Part shown: one piece after another, positions 1 to 10,838 of the stretch
How positions within the stretch are numbered: the first letter of the stretch is position 1
Layout of the letters: every line of letters starts with the position of its first letter
Assembly (NCBI GenBank): GCA_019400425.1
Contig: JAFREE010000043.1
Coordinates: 103,778 to 167,777 of the forward strand
Direction of reading: 5' to 3'
Source of the DNA: Hymenochaete sp. R1
Taxonomy: Eukaryota; Basidiomycota; Agaricomycetes; Hymenochaetales; Hymenochaetaceae
Length of the DNA: 64,000 nt
The notes under the pieces: model-generated
The model's database searches: none
What the model was told of the DNA's origin: nothing
Seen by the model: only the letters and a program-made list of their open reading frames with translations
Position numbers and translations under genes: made by a program

Positions 1-9
1 CACTTCCGG

Positions 10-645
10 ATGTCCCCTGGTCCCCGGCCTATCCCGAAATGGATGGATCGACGATGTCCCCTTGACTCTGGCCTTTACTTCCATATATAGTACTTGGTTC
101 CCACGACTAGTAAAATTACGATTTTTGTATCCCTCTATACAGGTAGCTGGTTACTTGAGTTTGACTCATAGTGCATTGAAATCCTGGGCTTCCCACAGAG
201 AATGAAAGTGCGGCGTGTTGGAAGAAAGCTCAGAGCTGAGTGACCAGAAATTATATATGAGGACGAACGGTCGGTCGCATTGGGACTTGACGTGAGAATC
301 GCCTGCCGCGATGGGCAGCAACACTCACATTTGCTAACCGCTTGACTTCTGGCGACTCTGGTGATGCCAGAATGACTAAGGTCACCGAACTAGATGTCTG
401 GAGGCTCTTATACATGCGGCCAATAACCGGATGCCCACTCCTTTTGGCATTACTCGCCGGCTAACCAAGGTCGGTCGATATGTCCCCTGACCCCCGGCCT
501 CTGGCCAATCTGGCTCCCAAATATGTCCCCCGGTCTCCGGCCTTCCCTCCGGGCCGGGCCTTCCGATATGTCCCCTGGTCGCCGGCCTCCTTCCTAATTG
601 GGAACGCCGAAGTTTCTCCGTATGTCCCCTTGTCCCCCGGCCCTT
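10..645. repeat. Degenerate minisatellite (ATGTCCCC...CCGGCC units)
   Basis: A motif of about 20 bp, roughly ATGTCCCCTGGTCCCCGGCC, recurs at about 10, 53, 480, 524, 569 and 620. The last four copies are spaced 44-51 bp apart, like a decayed tandem array. Copies differ mainly in the middle (TGGTCC, TGACCC, CGGTCT, TTGTCC) and keep TGTCCC and GGCC at the ends. About 400 bp of unrelated sequence separates the first two copies from the rest. No coding potential was recognised. Confidence 0.7.
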
Positions 646-793
646 CATAGGATTGTCGCGGGTCCTTCCTGCATGCATGCGAATCGGTGATTGACGTGCT
701 GGTTGCATCTTATCACGTGGTTTCTCTCACGACATTGAGAGACAGACACCAGCAGAGCGACCGGCTACTGACTGGTACTAACTCCTAGCCTAA

Positions 794-984
794 GGCTCTG
801 TTCGGTAGCGTTGCTAACAGGTTGCTTGCCAGTGCTATCTCCGCTTAACACACATAGGTTCCCACGCTTAGTGCTGAACTTGCTTTCCGCGTGTTCAATC
901 GTCCCACAAAGCGTGCGAACGGATTTATGCTAAGCGTAGCTAGCACTGGCAAGCAACCTGTTAGCAACGCTACCGAACAGAGCC
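794..984. mobile_element. Tourist/PIF-Harbinger-like MITE
   Basis: Two inverted arms of about 44 bp (794 onward and ending at 984) are perfect complements; the similarity continues inward with a few mismatches. The arms start GGCTCTGTTCGG, the GGC/TCTGTTYGG-type end known from Tourist/PIF-Harbinger elements. TAA at 791-793 and 985-987 flanks both ends, matching the 3-bp TWA target duplication of that superfamily. The 191-bp element has no transposase and must be non-autonomous. It lies 42 bp upstream of the ATG29 start codon, so it probably sits in that gene's promoter or 5' leader. Confidence 0.85.
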
Positions 985-1026
985 TAAGTCGCTCTCATTT
1001 CAGCTCCAGCTTCATGGTCATTCTAC

Positions 1027-2461
1027 ATGCATCAGTCCACTTCTGGTCCAGTTCGCGTCATCATTCGTCTTCCCTATAATCGGCCCACAGAAGGCTTTGA
1101 TAACCCTCCTCGAGTAAGTCGCGATGCACGTTTATGCAAAAATATGCCTTTCTCAGACTCACAAAAGTGTAGGTCGAATGGAACGCGGAGAAAGAAGCAC
1201 TCCTTTGGGAGGTTATTGCTCGATCGAGGGCTTCTGATAGTGGGGGGACTGACTGTCAGTTTGCTCATCATTCTTGTTATTTGGCAGCAACTGACATTGA
1301 ATCAAGGGCAAGCACTAGCCAGCCATCTGGGTGTCCCTCTTCCGTATATCCTTTTCAGAACGCAGACACGCTATGAAGAAGACCTCAAGGTTCTACAAGA
1401 CTTACGAGGGAATGTTTCGGTGTCCCCAACGACGGTACAGGCCCCTAAATACCGTATTGATGGAAGCATTACGAAAACTGAGCGCACCAGGAAGATATCG
1501 AATCTAACCATAGGGAGCGCGAGGCTCTCTGGGTCTGGCAGATTGAATAGTCCCAACGGAGTCCGAGCGCGCATCAACTCTCTCGCGCACGACTCATCCC
1601 GACAATCCAAGGCTGCGTCGTCATCCACTATCACGTTACAAGGCATTCGGAATGCGCCTTCGGTGACATCGACGCCGCCTCCACTATCAGGGAGTGATTC
1701 AGAGTCTGAGGAAGAAGCAGATCGAGAGGAAATGAAGGAACGGAAACGCGAGGAAGAGGAAGCTTTAGATCAGAAGTTAAAACGTCTGAAGACCGCGATG
1801 ACAGCTGATGCGCTTGGTCTTGTACGAGACGCCCGATCGAAGGCCAAAGCCAAGGAGCCTGTCCGAGGCAGGGAGGTGCGATCACCGACCTCGCCTTTGC
1901 GTCACCAAGCTTTTCAACGAGACGATCTAAGCTCTAGCGAACTCAACTCGTCGAATACAAGCTCGCCTCAAGGATCTCTGCCCGACATTCCTTCCCCCTC
2001 TGAGATGTCACAATACGATTACCCTACGGCGCGGCATCTACGGAATGGAACGAAGTCGGCAAGTCCCCCCGCAGTAACTTCCAGCCATGTTCGCGGGCAG
2101 GCACAGATACCGTATCGACCAATGGCAGTAAGCAAAACACATGCAAGCGATAAAAGTAGCACACAAGGCTCTAGTGCTTCAAGCTTCAGTGATATCAGCG
2201 GTGCGTACTATATTCTTGAACCGAAGGTTTTCTTCCCGCATTGTTCATTTATCTAATTCAGAATCCATGAATTTGTCTATTTCTGCTTTGGACAGTGCTC
2301 TGATATCAAACATACGTGGCACTGGTTCTCGCATGTAAGTGGCATGTATGCAATGGCTTCCTCAGGAATCAATAATACCATGTTCCTTTAGATCAGCATT
2401 CGCTCGCAGCCAATTCAATAGACGAACATCTAGGGGTCCTGGCAACGCGCCATTAGATTGA
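1027..2461 (+). CDS. ATG29: Autophagy-related protein Atg29
   Basis: Exons 1027-1113, 1173-1254, 1307-2200, 2262-2334 and 2392-2461 join in frame to 401 residues. The first ~90 residues form the Atg29 N-terminal domain: VRVIIRLPY, then VEWNAEKEALLWEVIARSRA, then DWQALASHLGVPLPY and a TRYEEDL stretch. Both early introns are needed to restore this order. The rest is Ser/Pro-rich and probably disordered, with an acidic-basic coiled stretch near residues 190-225 and a conserved-looking tail ending in GPGNAPLD. Known role of the family: part of the Atg17-Atg29-Atg31 scaffold that starts autophagosome formation at the PAS. A MITE lies just upstream. Confidence 0.9.
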
Positions 2462-2799
2462 CTTATTCAGACTTGTATAATTAACGAACTACATATCCGA
2501 TTTATTCCTCATGTATATTTGTAATGAAAGATGCAAAACCACATCCATGAATGACGTGTCCTTTATATATAAGTCACAAGTGCTAATGACAAGCGTACTG
2601 CATCTCCGACACGCATATCGTTTCGAGGTGCTGCTTCAGTGTTTAGAAGGCTTCTGGACTCGACTCGAGCTGAGATTTCGTCGAATATCGCTGTCGATTG
2701 AACTATTACAGAGATCGACACACAGAACACAGGCTGAAGTAGCTGCTGAAGCTCACACAGCCCTCGTTTCTTTCTTATACCTCGAAACCTCAAAGTACC
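2462..2799. other. ATG29-DDI1 intergenic region
   Basis: Contains the ATG29 3' end and the DDI1 promoter. Small open frames on both strands show no family resemblance. No other element seen. Confidence 0.5.
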
Positions 2800-4369
2800 A
2801 TGAATCTCACCTTCCTCAATAGTATGGGCCAATCCTTCGTGATCGAGATTGACCCGCAGATGGCTCTAGAAGACATCATGGCGCTCCTCGAAGTGGAGGT
2901 TCGTGGATCTATTCGCCGTCTCCCCGAGTCTCGTTAAGTTTCTGACCCGTTGCATACGCTAGTCAGGGATACCCCCCGCCGAGCAGAGTATATCTCTGGA
3001 TAATGGAACAGAGCTCAGTGACCCCAAAGCAAGTATGGCGAGCTTGACCAGCGCAGGTGTGCACGACAATGCGACGTTACACATCCGGCGGAAAGTCACT
3101 GTGGCGGGGCAGTGAGTTTTCAATTGCTTTCAAGGTGCTAAGATTTTTGTTCAAGCGGAGTGCACGCAGTTCTGTAGAGCAAGACTCTGAAATGATGCGC
3201 TTGCAACTACTTGGAGATCCCGATGTCATGCGTCAGCTACGAGAGGTACTACTTCACGAACCCTCGTTCTAAATATCTTTCGTTTGACTGTATTCCTCAC
3301 TCATTCTAGGTCCAACCAGACGTTGCAGATGCTGCGCAAAACAACCCTCGTCTCTTTGCGGAGCTTCTCGGTCAGACACGCCAACGGCAACAGGACATGG
3401 AACTTGAACAGCAACGCGAGATCCAGCGGCTAAACGCGGACCCCTACGATATCGAGGCCCAACGAAAAATCGAGGAGGCGATTCGTCAACAGGCGGTATT
3501 GGAGAACATGGCACATGCATTGGAATACTCCCCGGAAAGTTTCGGGAGAGTGACTATGCTCTAGTGAGTACGATCGGCTCGCGTAGCTATTGGCGTCTGA
3601 CCGAACCAACTATGAAGCATACCAGTCGAGGTGAACGGTACGCCTTTGAAAGCCTTTGTTGACAGTGGGGCCCAACAGACAATCAGTGAGTAAGCAATAT
3701 CGTGACTTCTCGCTCTTAACTAAAGTGAGTGATAAAGTGAGCCCCGAATGCGCGGAACGCTGTGGGATAATGCGCCTCCTCGACGTCCGTTTCGCCGGTG
3801 TCGCGCGTGGCGTCGGTACCGCCCGTATACTGGGTCGTGTTCACTCCGCGCAACTCAAGCTCGAAGATCTCCACCTTGCGTGCGCGTTTACGATCATGGA
3901 AGGACGAGACGTCGACCTTCTCTTCGGGCTCGACATGCTCAAAGCACATCAGGCGTGTATCGACCTCGAGAAGAACGTGCTACGGATCAGCGGGAGGGAA
4001 GTGAGGTTCCTGTCGGAGCACGAGCTGCCGGAGAATGCGAGAATTTTCGAGAATCCCGATCCACAAGCGCATGGTGCGGGTCCTGGTGCACTTAATGCAG
4101 GGCCTTCGGCTTCGGCTTCGGCTTCGGCTTCGACTTCGACTCCATCCGGGCAGAGAGAACAAAGATCATCATTCCCTGGGACTGGGAATACGTTAGGTGC
4201 TGTGCCTGGTCCTGGTACGCAAGCCGGGGGTGCACAGGGTAGCAGGCATCCTGAAGAAAGCATAGAGACGCTCATTTCGCTCGGTGCGACGCGGGAAACC
4301 GCCATACAGGCATTAGACGCCATGAATGGGAACGTGGACTACGCCGCATCTATGTTGTTCCAATTCTGA
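2800..4369 (+). CDS. DDI1: DNA damage-inducible protein Ddi1 (ubiquitin shuttle with retroviral-type protease fold)
   Basis: Six exons (2800-2902, 2967-3111, 3161-3245, 3310-3563, 3618-3685, 3738-4369) give 428 residues. Order: ubiquitin-like domain (about 1-80), helical domain with EQDSEMMRLQLLGDP, an aspartyl-protease (RVP) domain with the catalytic DSGAQ at 211-215, a Ser/Ala-rich spacer, and a C-terminal UBA domain from about 386 ending in DYAASMLFQF. The acceptor at 3617 is chosen because it gives YIPVEVNG, the expected protease-domain start. Family role: shuttles polyubiquitinated proteins to the proteasome and cleaves some of them; involved in the response to DNA damage and proteasome stress. 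It converges with SPT3, 197 bp away. Confidence 0.95.
4101..4142 (+). repeat. In-frame TCGGCT hexanucleotide repeat in DDI1
   Basis: About five tandem TTCGGC/TTCGAC units encode an alternating Ser-Ala/Ser-Thr run between the protease and UBA domains. A unit gain or loss keeps frame, so the spacer length may vary between strains. Confidence 0.8.
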
Positions 4370-4566
4370 TTGAGGTAGCCCTGGAAGATCTTGTCCCGTT
4401 TCTTATTTTGACTAAAAGCATATGTATAACACATGGCATTGGACTGCAAATGGACAACAAAGAACGAATGAACTATCTATACTTTATATAACTATACAAC
4501 CAAGGAAATACATTTCCATGTGCTTAATACCATAAATGAAGGGAAGGGGTAAAAGACAAATAAACA

Positions 4567-5896
4567 TTAGATGAGACTCACTCCCGTCCTTACCAGTCCT
4601 CCGCGCCAATTTCGCATACCGGCAGAACGATGATGCGCCCAGTCATTCTGCATTTTTGCAAAGGCATCCTGAATATGTTCAGGAAGTAAGGCAGTCCGTG
4701 CTTCTGGAGGAGGGAGGAACAGTGAAGATACTGGAAGCGGTATATCATCTCTGTCTTCATCTTCGTCTCGTCGGCGTTTACTCCCAGCACCTTCGAGGGC
4801 ACTGGCAGCTTTCCGCTTGCCAAGGATGGGAGTTGAATGGTCATCAAGAACATGTGCTTCCTCAAGTGACTTCTTAACTTCGAGCCCACCGATCGTTAAA
4901 GCACGGACCATCTCGAAGGCAAGGAAGCCGACAATGTCAGTAGTGTCGTCCGCTCCCTTGAGATCCAAGGCAACTGGGAGATTTAAAAACTCCCTGAAGC
5001 GTTTTCCTGTACAATCATTCCGTCAGATTTCGCACTTTTCTTGTTAGAAAGAACAAGAACCGACCTTTCCGGTATGTGAAAGATGCTTGTCGACAATCAG
5101 AGTAATGTTGGTATTGCTCTCTGGTCATATCGCGAGTATGCTCGTCAGCTTCTTTCAGTCGTTGAATAGAAGCCTCGTGGGCCTCGATATCGTCCTCGTC
5201 TTCTTCGTCGTCAGATTGGTGACCAGCTTGTTTCAGAACCTCGGAATACATAGCGGTGATTTCCCAAGGTAATTTAACAGTAATTTTCTGAGCTTTCGCG
5301 GCCAGCTTATCTGACCACACGAGAACGATTTGATTTTATTAATGTCGTGTTGGAAAAGGAAGGAGGGTGTCTTACCATCCGCACCGTCATCCAAATTGTC
5401 AACCTCGACCGCAGCGCCACCGTCGCCCCCCGAGTCCTTCGCGTGCTTCCGCACGTCCTTCCAAGACAAATACGTTCGAAGTCGATTTACTTTCGCTCGG
5501 TCATGTCGAATAAGAAATATAAGATCCTCAGCGGAAAGATACCGAGCCCCACGGCGAGTAGCGAGAGCCCGGGCTTGCACGATCTAATGGAATCGACATA
5601 GAAGTGCCTATTAGCATCGACGTTTCAATGACATGCAAAAGCTACGCAACCCACCAGCTCAATGATTTGACTGCGCACGATATCTTCCACCAAGTTTACA
5701 GTCTCTTGATTTGGATCTGCAACTTCTCCAAACACAAACATCTAAGAGATTGCACAGTCAATAGCAAGTTGCTAGACTCGGGAAAGTGAGGTACCATCTG
5801 AGAGATCTCCTGGGTATATTTGTAGTCCCTCATCCCACTTGGGCGTTCGTCTGTGCCCCCCGAAGCAACCTTTTTGATAGCTGTACCGCCTGTCAT
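4567..5896 (-). CDS. SPT3: SAGA complex subunit Spt3
   Basis: Five exons on the minus strand (5795-5896, 5655-5741, 5376-5583, 5065-5310, 4567-5006) give 360 residues. The N-terminal histone fold reads YTQEISQMMFVFGEV, then RSQIIELIVQARALATRRG and YLSAEDLIFLIRHD; the C-terminal half holds the second Spt3 histone-fold region with DIVGFLAFEMVRALTIGGLEVKKSLEE. Each intron was placed to keep these family blocks contiguous. Known role: within SAGA, Spt3 with Spt8 delivers TBP to TATA-containing promoters. The chosen ATG at 5896 is the first in frame that leaves a short, non-conserved leader. Divergent from MET16 with a 280-bp shared upstream region. Confidence 0.93.
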
Positions 5897-6176
5897 GATG
5901 AAGTCACCGTAATTGAGAGAATGAAGGCAACGAATGAAAGGAGGGCCGCGAGCGAGGCTACTGGGCCAGCTACTAGGCCTTTCCAGTTCTAAGCACGTGA
6001 TGCACACATTTCTTAATTTGGATGATTCTTAGCTCAGCAGGCTCGAGCACGTCAGGTTGGTGACAACATGAACCAGACGACTCCGGGTCCGAGTAAGCAA
6101 CTCAGAATGCAGTCAAATTATCGTTTTAATACATTCATTCTCTACGTCGACCTCAACCTCACTGCAACGACTTGAC
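5897..6176. promoter_or_regulatory. Divergent SPT3/MET16 promoter region
   Basis: The 280 bp between two divergent start codons must contain both promoters. No specific binding site was identified with confidence. Confidence 0.5.
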
Positions 6177-7170
6177 ATGGCTGGCATTCGGGAACCTAGC
6201 CACCCCGTCCCTCTCCAAATTCCCATCGAGCCGCAGGTGCTCGCCGATATCAACACTTACTTACATACTCTCTCTCCCCAGGACATCCTCAAATGGGGAA
6301 TAGAAAGCTTGCCAGACCTCTACCAAACGACTGCGTTCGGGTTGACGGGTCTCGTACAACTCGATATGCTCAACGAACTCACCACCAGTCCTCCCCCTCT
6401 TATCTTTATCGATACACTTTATCACTTCCAGGAAACTCTGGACCTTGTCGATGAGGTCAAGAGGAAGTACTCGCGAAATGTACATATCTACAAACCAGAA
6501 GGTGTTGAGACGACCGCCGAATTTGAGGCAAAGTATGGAGAGCGATTGTGGGAGACAGAGGAGACGCGGTACGATTACTTAGTTAAGGTAAGTAAATTAG
6601 GAGATAATGTATCGTTTAATTTATCTGATTCACTCACACATACTCTCTCCCAGGTTGAACCTGGTAGGAGATCGTACGAGGAACTTGGGGTCAGGTCTAT
6701 CATCACAGGTCGTCGAGCCTCGCAAGGTGGAGCTCGAAAGAGCCTGCAACCTCTCGAAATCGATTCAACGGGTCTGTTCAAGCTCAACCCCCTTTTCTCA
6801 TGGAACTTTGCGCAAGTGAACGAGTACGTCAAAGAACACGACGTCCCGAGGAACGCGCTACTTGACCAAGGATACAAAAGTGTCGGGGACTGGCATAGCA
6901 CGCAGAAATCTGGCGAAGGTGATGGGGGTGAACGGTCAGGTCGATGGGCTGGTCGAGACGAGAAGACCGAGTGCGGTTTACACGAGGATTACTTCGCAAT
7001 GAGAATCAAGCTGTTGAAAGAAAGGGTAAGCTCGGAGCCTCCTGTAAACTCTTGAACTAAACTGAAGACTTACCGTTATTTTCTTCTAGCGGGAAGCAGA
7101 GCTGCGTGAAAAAGATGAAGGTCGGGATTGCGAAAGGGTTGCTGAATTGAAGACCGATGTTTCTCCGTAG
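6177..7170 (+). CDS. MET16: Phosphoadenosine phosphosulfate (PAPS) reductase
   Basis: Exons 6177-6587, 6654-7025 and 7090-7170 give 287 residues. The protein has the PAPS-reductase fold: LIFIDTLYHFQETLDL (PP-loop-type segment), then VRSIITGRRASQGG, LFKLNPLFSWNFAQVNEYVKEHDVPRNALLDQGYKSVGDWHST, and the catalytic ECGLH at 243-247. Known reaction: thioredoxin-dependent reduction of PAPS to sulfite and adenosine 3',5'-bisphosphate in cytosolic sulfate assimilation. The ECGLH cysteine is the one that attacks PAPS. Length and motif order are typical of fungal enzymes, and only one CxxC-free active-site Cys is present, so APS reductase is unlikely. Confidence 0.95.
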
Positions 7171-7419
7171 GAGATTTCTAACCGTGCGGTCTCTTAGCCT
7201 CTTGCTGTATTGCGCATAAACAGTACTAGTGTTTATTATTGGACGGATGTATATGTATGCTTGTCGTTGACGTTGTCGGCCGAGAGTCAGTTTCGTTTTG
7301 CCGCGTGGGCCGCGTACGTTGGATCGAAACTTTGGCGCTTTGTACTTCCTTTCGTCGAATCCTCGACCATCAACCTCCGAAATACGCTCAGATCTCATTC
7401 TCACCCATTTCACTTTAAA

Positions 7420-9106
7420 ATGCTGCGAAACTCTCTTGCTAGATCGGCTTCATCTAGCAACCTTAGTCACATCCCTGCTATAAAACGAGCAAGCTTTTCG
7501 TCGATAAACAACGGAGAGGGGGCGACCTCGTATAAGATAGGCGCGAGACGTACGTCGAGCGTCGCACCAGAGAACCATCAGCGCTGTTCAAAGCGGAGTC
7601 TGTCGGAGAATAGCAACGGCCTTTTGGGCGATTACCGACTTTTAGGATATTCAACATCGATTTGTCCTCCTCTTCATTCAAAGCCTGCTCCTATCCCGTC
7701 CTCACGAGCGTTCGGTCCCAAAGCCAAGCGTACATTTGTTTCCGGTTGGATACGTAGTTCTGAGGGAGAGTCAATAGACTCGATACGAGTGTTTCAAGGC
7801 ATGATACCGATAAAGTAAGTTGCTACACATATTCATCGTGTCGTGGCGCGCAAGGATTTGATTGAACTGATTTGTTGAATAGACCGGACCTAAAGGAGAG
7901 CGGATTGCCGCTTCTCCCCCCTATAGTGAACGACACTCTCCGGACGCAAGTGTTTACTCACCGATCGGTATACGCTCGGTCTCGCCATGACTTTGAGGAC
8001 TCTCCGAACGACCCATCTCCCGACAATGAGATGTGAGTACATTTGCAAGCATGAGGTGCAAGAATGTTCTTGATACTCGGAATAGCCTGGAGCTGCAAGG
8101 TGACGCCGTCCTAGGATTGGTGGTCGCTGACCTCATTCGAGAAGCATATCCTACTCTTCGGGTTGGGCCGGCCACGGTGTGTCACGTCTACTACGCATGT
8201 GCAAATGTTTCCGAACACCGCAAAGAAAATTAGGTCTCTGGTTGTTGGCAATGCTACTTTGGCCGATATGTGAGTTATACTGCCGAGGAAAGGATTTATT
8301 TGCTAAGTATGCGATTAGTTCTGTGATGTATAACCTACCGCAGCGGATGCACTTCGTCCGAGCCCAGTCGTTAACATTGAAGGCATCTCCAAATATACAA
8401 GGTATTTACTGCTCATTTGCTTCGATTTACGGGTGCGTTATCTGATGTGCTAGTAAACAGCTGACACATTTGAGGTGACTTTACCAAGAACTCTATGACA
8501 GAATCTACATTTAACGCGTCGTTGCGTATCAATAGGCATACGTCGGGGGACTTTACAAGGAACAAGGCCTCGAGGTTGTTAGGAACTGGGCCAAGCTCCT
8601 GTTCGTGCCCTATATCAAAGAGGCGTATCGTATTTGCCGTGAACAACACCAGACGATGCCCTCCCCACCTCCTTCTCCCCCTCTGCGCGAGTTCAACGTT
8701 CCGATCACAGGTCCTCCTTTTGCGCAGGGTCTTTCCAGTGGTCCCTCAAACTCTACGAACGAAGGTGATGGAAATGGTAATAGCAATGGAAACGGACATG
8801 AAAATGGCGGCAAGAATGGCGTGGGCCACCTCTCCTTCCTCAACCAGTATCTTCACCAGAAAAAGGTCCTCGCAGAGTGGAAATATGACTCGATTCACGA
8901 GGATACGAAGGCAGTGATTGTCAAATGGACGGCGCGGTTGAATATTGATGGAGAAGAAGTGGCGTTCGGAAAGGGCGTGTCGAAGAAGGTTGCAATGAAC
9001 GAGGCCGCGAAGGAGGCGTTGGCGGTACTAGGAGTGTTTGTTTCCTGTAAGTTCTTTTCCAGTCATGGCACCAGGCGACCTCTGATACACTTTTGAAGCC
9101 GAGTGA
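7420..9106 (+). CDS. Ribonuclease III with dsRNA-binding domain, probably mitochondrial
   Basis: Eight exons (7420-7814, 7883-8032, 8086-8176, 8226-8269, 8319-8401, 8461-8474, 8536-9046, 9099-9106) give 431 residues. The N-terminus is basic, Ser/Arg-rich and lacks acidic residues early, like a mitochondrial presequence. The RNase III domain keeps the metal-binding acids: the first signature is NEILELQGDAVL and the second is ADTFEAYVGGLY. A Ser/Gly/Asn-rich linker leads to a dsRBD (HLSFLNQYL...AAKEALAVLG). The second signature is assembled across a 14-nt microexon at 8461-8474. The mL44/MRPL3 ribosomal proteins share this architecture but have usually lost catalytic acids, so this could be an active nuclease or a ribosomal homologue. 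Converges with COA3. Confidence 0.85.
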
Positions 9107-9341
9107 ATATTCATTTCTCGGGCTGGGTTGAATTTGTGCTTGCATTTCGTTTTTTGATGCTTTGCTCTGAGCAATTGCTGTCTTGCAAAACATCTCTTAC
9201 ATGCTATTTCCTGGGCCATCTTGCTTTAATTATAATATCGGTATTTCTGTTTGCAAGCATATCTATGCTCCGTTCATTAGTTATGGCAATCGTAGCGGCA
9301 AATAACGAAACCATTGATCAAACAAGTTTAACAAACACCTT

Positions 9342-9986
9342 TCACTGATTTCTATCACCAAGCCGGCCCACACTTTCCACAGGCGGTGCGCCCCAAATAA
9401 ACGTCCGCGAAGAGGGATCTAGAGTAGAAGGAAATCGTCTTGCTAAAGCCGAAGCCAGTACACCCTTCGGATTGGTAGAGTTAAGAGGCGAAGTAACGTC
9501 GCCCACATTCCCCTTCGTCGACCCTCTATCCCTCGAGCCCCGGCCCAGTAGAGAAGATTGTGTGTTCGCGGCAGCATCAAACCCGGCTTTTGAGACAAGG
9601 GCATCTTCCTTCGTACTGGACTCGAGCGAGGTCGGCCTGAGACTCGAACTGGCTTGCGACTGAGAGGCGGAGTCCTTACGTGCGGCGAGCAGCCCCTTCG
9701 CTTCTTCGTCCAGGTCTTCAAACGTGTCCTGCTTGACGGCGCTGATGGAGTAGGCCCAGACGCCGACAACGAAGGCACCAATAGCGATTCCGGTGATAGC
9801 ATTGCGCGTGCGGAATGGGGCGCGGGCGCGGCGCAGGCCGGGGGAGAGTCCCTACGTTCAAAGGGTACGTCTCAGTACATACAATATGTGAGGTACATGT
9901 GATGTTATGGGAACAAAACGCACGTAGCCTTTTGGACGGTACTGATTGTCTACTTCTTTGCGCGATACCCAATACGAGTTGGACAT
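9342..9986 (-). CDS. COA3: Cytochrome c oxidase assembly factor 3 (Coa3)
   Basis: Two exons on the minus strand (9924-9986, 9342-9851) give 190 residues. After a short polar N-terminus comes the block GLSPGLRRARAPFRTRNA, one transmembrane helix (ITGIAIGAFVVGVWAYSISAV) and KQDTFEDLDEEAK, which is the Coa3/CCDC56 signature. The long Ser/Thr-rich C-terminal tail is typical of basidiomycete versions and not conserved. Known role: inner-membrane partner of Cox14 that binds newly made Cox1 and regulates its translation during cytochrome oxidase assembly. Confidence 0.88.
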
Positions 9987-10243
9987 GGTGGCGGTTGCGA
10001 GTAGAGAATGCCGGCCTAAGTGACCAGTGTGTTGACCGACTCTATCCGTGTTGTCCAACCGTGACAGTTTCAGTTCAGAAACAAGGCAATTCACGCAGTT
10101 CTCTTCTTATTCACTCAAAATTTTTATATCAAAGTTACAATTCACGCAGACGGCTTTGATATTTAAGTCTTGTTTAGTATTGCAAGGTGGCGGAGCTTAT
10201 GAAATGTAATCTAGGACGAGTCAATTGTTCGCGTTTGAATACT

Positions 10244-10502
10244 CTATGCCTCGGTAGGCTTGCCCTTGATTATTTGACGGATTTATATCAGATGTCCAAT
10301 AAAAAAGGGTCAGAATATGCTCACCTTGATCAGGTTGAAAGCGCCATAGGATACACCAGCGAGACCGATGTACAAGCCTGCGAACCAGGTGTCTGGAGGT
10401 AATCATCCACTGTGAGTCTCTGAATCTGATGCTGCCTGTCTCTTTACGCACTAAGGTAGAGCTTTGAGCGAGGTGCACGGTGGTAAAGAGGTCTTGGGTC
10501 AT
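10244..10502 (-). CDS. Possible 47-residue single-pass membrane protein
   Basis: Three exons on the minus strand (10448-10502, 10325-10392, 10244-10264) with 55-nt and 60-nt introns join in frame to a 47-residue peptide. It starts MTQDLFTTVHLAQ, has one hydrophobic helix (TWFAGLYIGLAGVSYGAFNLI) and ends KGKPTEA. The helix begins exactly after the first intron and the last seven codons come from a 21-nt exon. I do not recognise the family; size and layout resemble small mitochondrial or ER membrane subunits. The longer unspliced frame through this area (10221-10616) reads across the introns and is not preferred. Support is structural only, so confidence is modest. Confidence 0.42.
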
Positions 10503-10838
10503 TCTGTGATTCCAAAAGAGATGAGCAAGACTTTGAGCGCAAGCAGGGGAAAGAACGGAAATCGGACCTGGTAGTACCGCTGCCTTTCTTGAACTTTGTT
10601 CTGGACTAAGAAACATTAGTTAGTTTGATGAGGACTATGTAAGAGAATGATACTGTTCACTTTTGACGAGATAGTCCATTGTTATGTGAGGGAAGAGTTA
10701 CGAATGTGAGCCGTCGAGTTGGGTTGCGGAAGGAAAGAGAGAATGATGGTCGCGAGTTTTGACTTGGCGGCTGTGTGCGGCCTCCCCGGTTCACGCCGAG
10801 CTGAGAGAGCAAGCGAACGCTCGACCGACGCCGTCGAC
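10503..10838. other. Upstream region of YAF9
   Basis: Carries the YAF9 promoter and possibly the leader of the small gene on the other strand; a splice-acceptor-like site lies immediately before its ATG. Nothing else recognised. Confidence 0.4.

Noticed and set aside
1255..1306. Hydrophobic stretch (VSLLIILVIW) suggesting a membrane helix in Atg29
   Set aside because: The segment is a 52-nt intron with a GTCAGT donor and CTGAC branch site; splicing it and the previous intron restores DWQALASHLGVPLPY of the Atg29 domain.
3949..4323. Antisense open frame over the DDI1 C-terminus
   Set aside because: Shadow of a biased coding exon; its Glu/Ala repeat is the complement of the Ser/Ala repeat.
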